Of a DNA stretch of 64,000 nucleotides, positions 62,289 through 64,000 are shown in pieces. Each line of letters opens with the position of its first letter. Position 1 is the first letter of the stretch. The notes below the pieces were generated by a model, which saw nothing but the letters and a program-made list of their open reading frames with translations, was not told where the DNA came from and did no database searches. The position numbers were made by a program, and so were the translations under genes. The stretch comes from CAVSUZ01 sp963791885 (lineage in GTDB: Bacteria; Pseudomonadota; Alphaproteobacteria; Acetobacterales; Acetobacteraceae): positions 496,001 through 560,000 of the forward strand of contig CAWBUL010000006.1 in NCBI GenBank assembly GCA_963791885.1. The letters run 5' to 3'.

Positions 62289-63854
62289 ATGGCCACTAAC
62301 CCCCGATCCCGCTCATCGAAAGCGGCGCTGACCCCGGAGGATCGGGAAGCGGCGCGCGAAACGCTACCTGGACGCTTACTCACGCGCTCGACCGCGTTCG
62401 CGGTACTAATCGCAGGTTACCTGACTGCAGTGGGAGTCGTCGTTCGCTTCTTTTTAAGCGAATTTGGGACGGTAAGAGAGGAAAGTCCATCCTTGTTCTG
62501 GACAATTCTAACTCTTCCCCTTGTTGTCGTTGTACTTTTCATTTCTTTCCCGGAGATATGGTTCAAACTCCAGGAGAGGCGAAGGCGTCGACTGGCTCTA
62601 ACCTCGACGACTACAGACCCGAGGAACGATTATTTTCGGTTGGACCCATATACGACGGACAGCCCCGCGGACTTCAAGCGAGAAGATCTTGCGCATGAGG
62701 CCGCTTACGACTGGATCAAGGCCAGCCGGCGACCGATACTTTTCATGTCGGGATCCTCGGGTTCGGGGAAGACCTCAATTCTGGCGTCATTTGTGGTACC
62801 CAAGTTGCGTAGCGAAGGTTGGCGCGTTCAATCTCTGCGCACTTTCGGAGAGCCGATCGTGGGTCTCGCAGAGATGCTAAGCTCGAGGAGCGCCCGCAGT
62901 AATCGCCTCTTAATAATACTTGAGCAATTCGAGGAATTTATCATATTGCGGGAGCGCTCGGCAGCCGCAGAACGAGAGAGCTTCCTCGGGCTGATCCGGG
63001 AATTTCGTAAGAACCCTTCGCCGAACCTCACAATTCTAATTGTGGTCAGGAGTGATTATCTCAAAGCTCTCATCCGCATGCAGTTGGAGGAGTTCTCCGA
63101 AAAGACATGGCTGGAGGTAGACCCGTTTGATCACGGTGCCGCTCGCAGATTTCTTGAGAACTCACCACGCCGACCCAGCTCGGAACTGGTTGAATTGCTC
63201 CTTGAAGGCCTTGACGCGATTGATGACGCGCCAGGTCGGTTCCGGCCTATCGCACTGAATATGCTCGGGTTGGCACTGGATCAGTTCGAAGGAAAGGTAA
63301 CCCGTCGACCAGAGCGATTGATACAAGATTACCTGGAGGCTGCAATTCGTCAAAAAGATATCTCAGATGTCGTTCCTGCGGTGCTGCGGCACATGATAAG
63401 CAGGCGAGGTGTCAAGGTTCCCGGCAGCCTCGCCGAGCTTCAAGAACGCACGGGTCTTACACCTGAGGCGGTAATCCTTTGCCTCAACAGGTTGCAAGTC
63501 AAACGACTTGTCCGACGAATCGACTCCCCGGAGGATGTTTGGGAAATCAGCCACGATTTTGTTGCCAGACAACTAGGTATTCTAATGGGACGACTTCGGC
63601 CAAGCTATTGGCCGATGGTCGCGACATGGTCAGCGCCAATTCTACTTATCGTATTGCTTGCAGGCGTTGTGGTGACAGTTCCCATCTACGTTCGGCAAAA
63701 TGCATTCCAGGAACTGCTCGCAACTGATGTTTCAATAAAGGGAGGAAATAAAAAGGTCGTCGAATTCAAGAACCAGTTTGATGGAGACACGAGTAAGACC
63801 TTGTCTAGGTTGGCACTGGTGGGACAGATAAGTACACTCGTAATGACACAGTGA
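62289..63854 (+). CDS. Membrane STAND-like P-loop NTPase
   Basis: Predicted 521-residue protein starting MATNPRSRSSKAALTPEDRE (ATG 62289; GGAG upstream). Two N-terminal membrane helices (residues about 32-54 and 68-88) are followed by a nSTAND1-like NTPase: Walker A FMSGSSGSGKTSILASF near 152-165, Walker B LLIILEQFEEF, arginine-containing ILIVVRSDYLKALI, and a helical lid with winged helix (LQERTGLTPEAVILCLNRLQ, EISHDFVARQLG). A third membrane helix lies near residues 448-470. The stop at 63854 overlaps the next frame as GTGA. Similar NTPases act in defence and signalling; lower GC than its surroundings suggests recent arrival. Confidence 0.82.
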   Translation: MATNPRSRSSKAALTPEDREAARETLPGRLLTRSTAFAVLIAGYLTAVGVVVRFFLSEFGTVREESPSLFWTILTLPLVVVVLFISFPEIWFKLQERRRRRLALTSTTTDPRNDYFRLDPYTTDSPADFKREDLAHEAAYDWIKASRRPILFMSGSSGSGKTSILASFVVPKLRSEGWRVQSLRTFGEPIVGLAEMLSSRSARSNRLLIILEQFEEFIILRERSAAAERESFLGLIREFRKNPSPNLTILIVVRSDYLKALIRMQLEEFSEKTWLEVDPFDHGAARRFLENSPRRPSSELVELLLEGLDAIDDAPGRFRPIALNMLGLALDQFEGKVTRRPERLIQDYLEAAIRQKDISDVVPAVLRHMISRRGVKVPGSLAELQERTGLTPEAVILCLNRLQVKRLVRRIDSPEDVWEISHDFVARQLGILMGRLRPSYWPMVATWSAPILLIVLLAGVVVTVPIYVRQNAFQELLATDVSIKGGNKKVVEFKNQFDGDTSKTLSRLALVGQISTLVMTQ

Positions 63855-64000
63855 TCGGGATTGACCGCCTCCGAGATCTTACGTCAGTTGACTTGAGTGG
63901 CAGTCCCATAGTTGATATTAGGCCGTTGATTGCGCTTTCAGAACTAGAGATACTTAACCTCAGTCTTACGAAGGTCACTGATTGGAAGCCGCTGCAGACC
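63851..64000 (+). CDS. Leucine-rich-repeat protein, runs off window
   Basis: From GTG 63851, overlapping the NTPase stop by four bases, the frame is MIGIDRLRDLTSVDLSGSPI, VDIRPLIALSELEILNLSLT, KVTDWKPLQT to the window edge. The 22-residue L..L..LDLS pattern is a leucine-rich repeat. It may be a separate coupled gene or, if the NTPase stop results from a one-base change, the C-terminal sensor of the same STAND protein; LRR tails are common in STAND proteins. Confidence 0.7.
   Translation, partial: MIGIDRLRDLTSVDLSGSPIVDIRPLIALSELEILNLSLTKVTDWKPLQT

Overview
The window looks like accessory DNA, most likely plasmid or plasmid-derived, from a GC-rich alphaproteobacterium. The genes resemble those of Acetobacteraceae or sphingomonad plasmids, but the exact taxon cannot be fixed from the sequence alone. 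Support comes from a ParA-type partition operon, a toprim/RepA-like primase-helicase beside an iteron-like cluster, a VirD4/TraG coupling protein with its CopG partner, a RepB-type primase relic, and a very high load of insertion sequences (IS1182, IS6, IS3, IS701, IS5, IS21, IS256, IS630, IS66), several nested in one another. No rRNA, tRNA or CRISPR array was recognised.

Layout. 0-7 kb: a 5'-truncated IS1182 transposase, a small Cys-rich protein, then a tightly packed plus-strand operon (HTH protein, ParA, two small probable DNA-binding proteins, a coiled-coil membrane protein, a 49-residue protein, Uma2 nuclease, DUF4236, DUF4145) in which almost every stop overlaps the next start. 7-15 kb: an IS6 element, a 1,464-residue CheB-CheR-PAS-kinase-receiver-FixJ fusion, and an IS701 element split by an IS3 element. 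15-24 kb: decaying genes (stress protein, PRC-barrel-type protein, acetate kinase, KaiC/response-regulator pair, RepB primase, AddA-like nuclease tail) among IS fragments, with intact genes for a deazaflavin-type oxidoreductase, a small dimeric-barrel-like protein and an FMN L-lactate dehydrogenase-like enzyme. 24-36 kb: SET protein, IS256 copy 1, XRE regulator, broken nuclease, uridine-kinase-like and GNAT genes, a large AsmA protein and several small unknowns. 36-41 kb: IS21 carrying IS256 copy 2 inside istA. 41-44 kb: iteron-like cluster and a three-gene HTH / Pro-rich / primase-helicase operon. 45-47.8 kb: IS256 copy 3 fused to a duplicated CHAT-protease tail, then an AurF-like diiron oxygenase. 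47.9-52.1 kb: IS630 split by IS66. 52.2-58.5 kb: sulfotransferase, an unknown 327-residue protein and a 1,398-residue TPR-CHAT protease with thirteen 47-residue repeats. 58.8-61.3 kb: traG and copG without the following trb genes. 61.5-64 kb: a secreted unknown protein divergent from a membrane STAND-like NTPase and a leucine-rich-repeat reading frame that runs off the window.

The most promising undescribed biology is the overlapping pair at 53338-58510 (unknown protein plus TPR-CHAT protease), of which a second, truncated copy lies beside the AurF-like oxygenase. Next are the STAND-LRR locus at the right edge and the all-in-one chemotaxis/two-component fusion. Nested IS insertions with perfect target duplications let four interrupted genes be rebuilt, and so give a relative history of the region.
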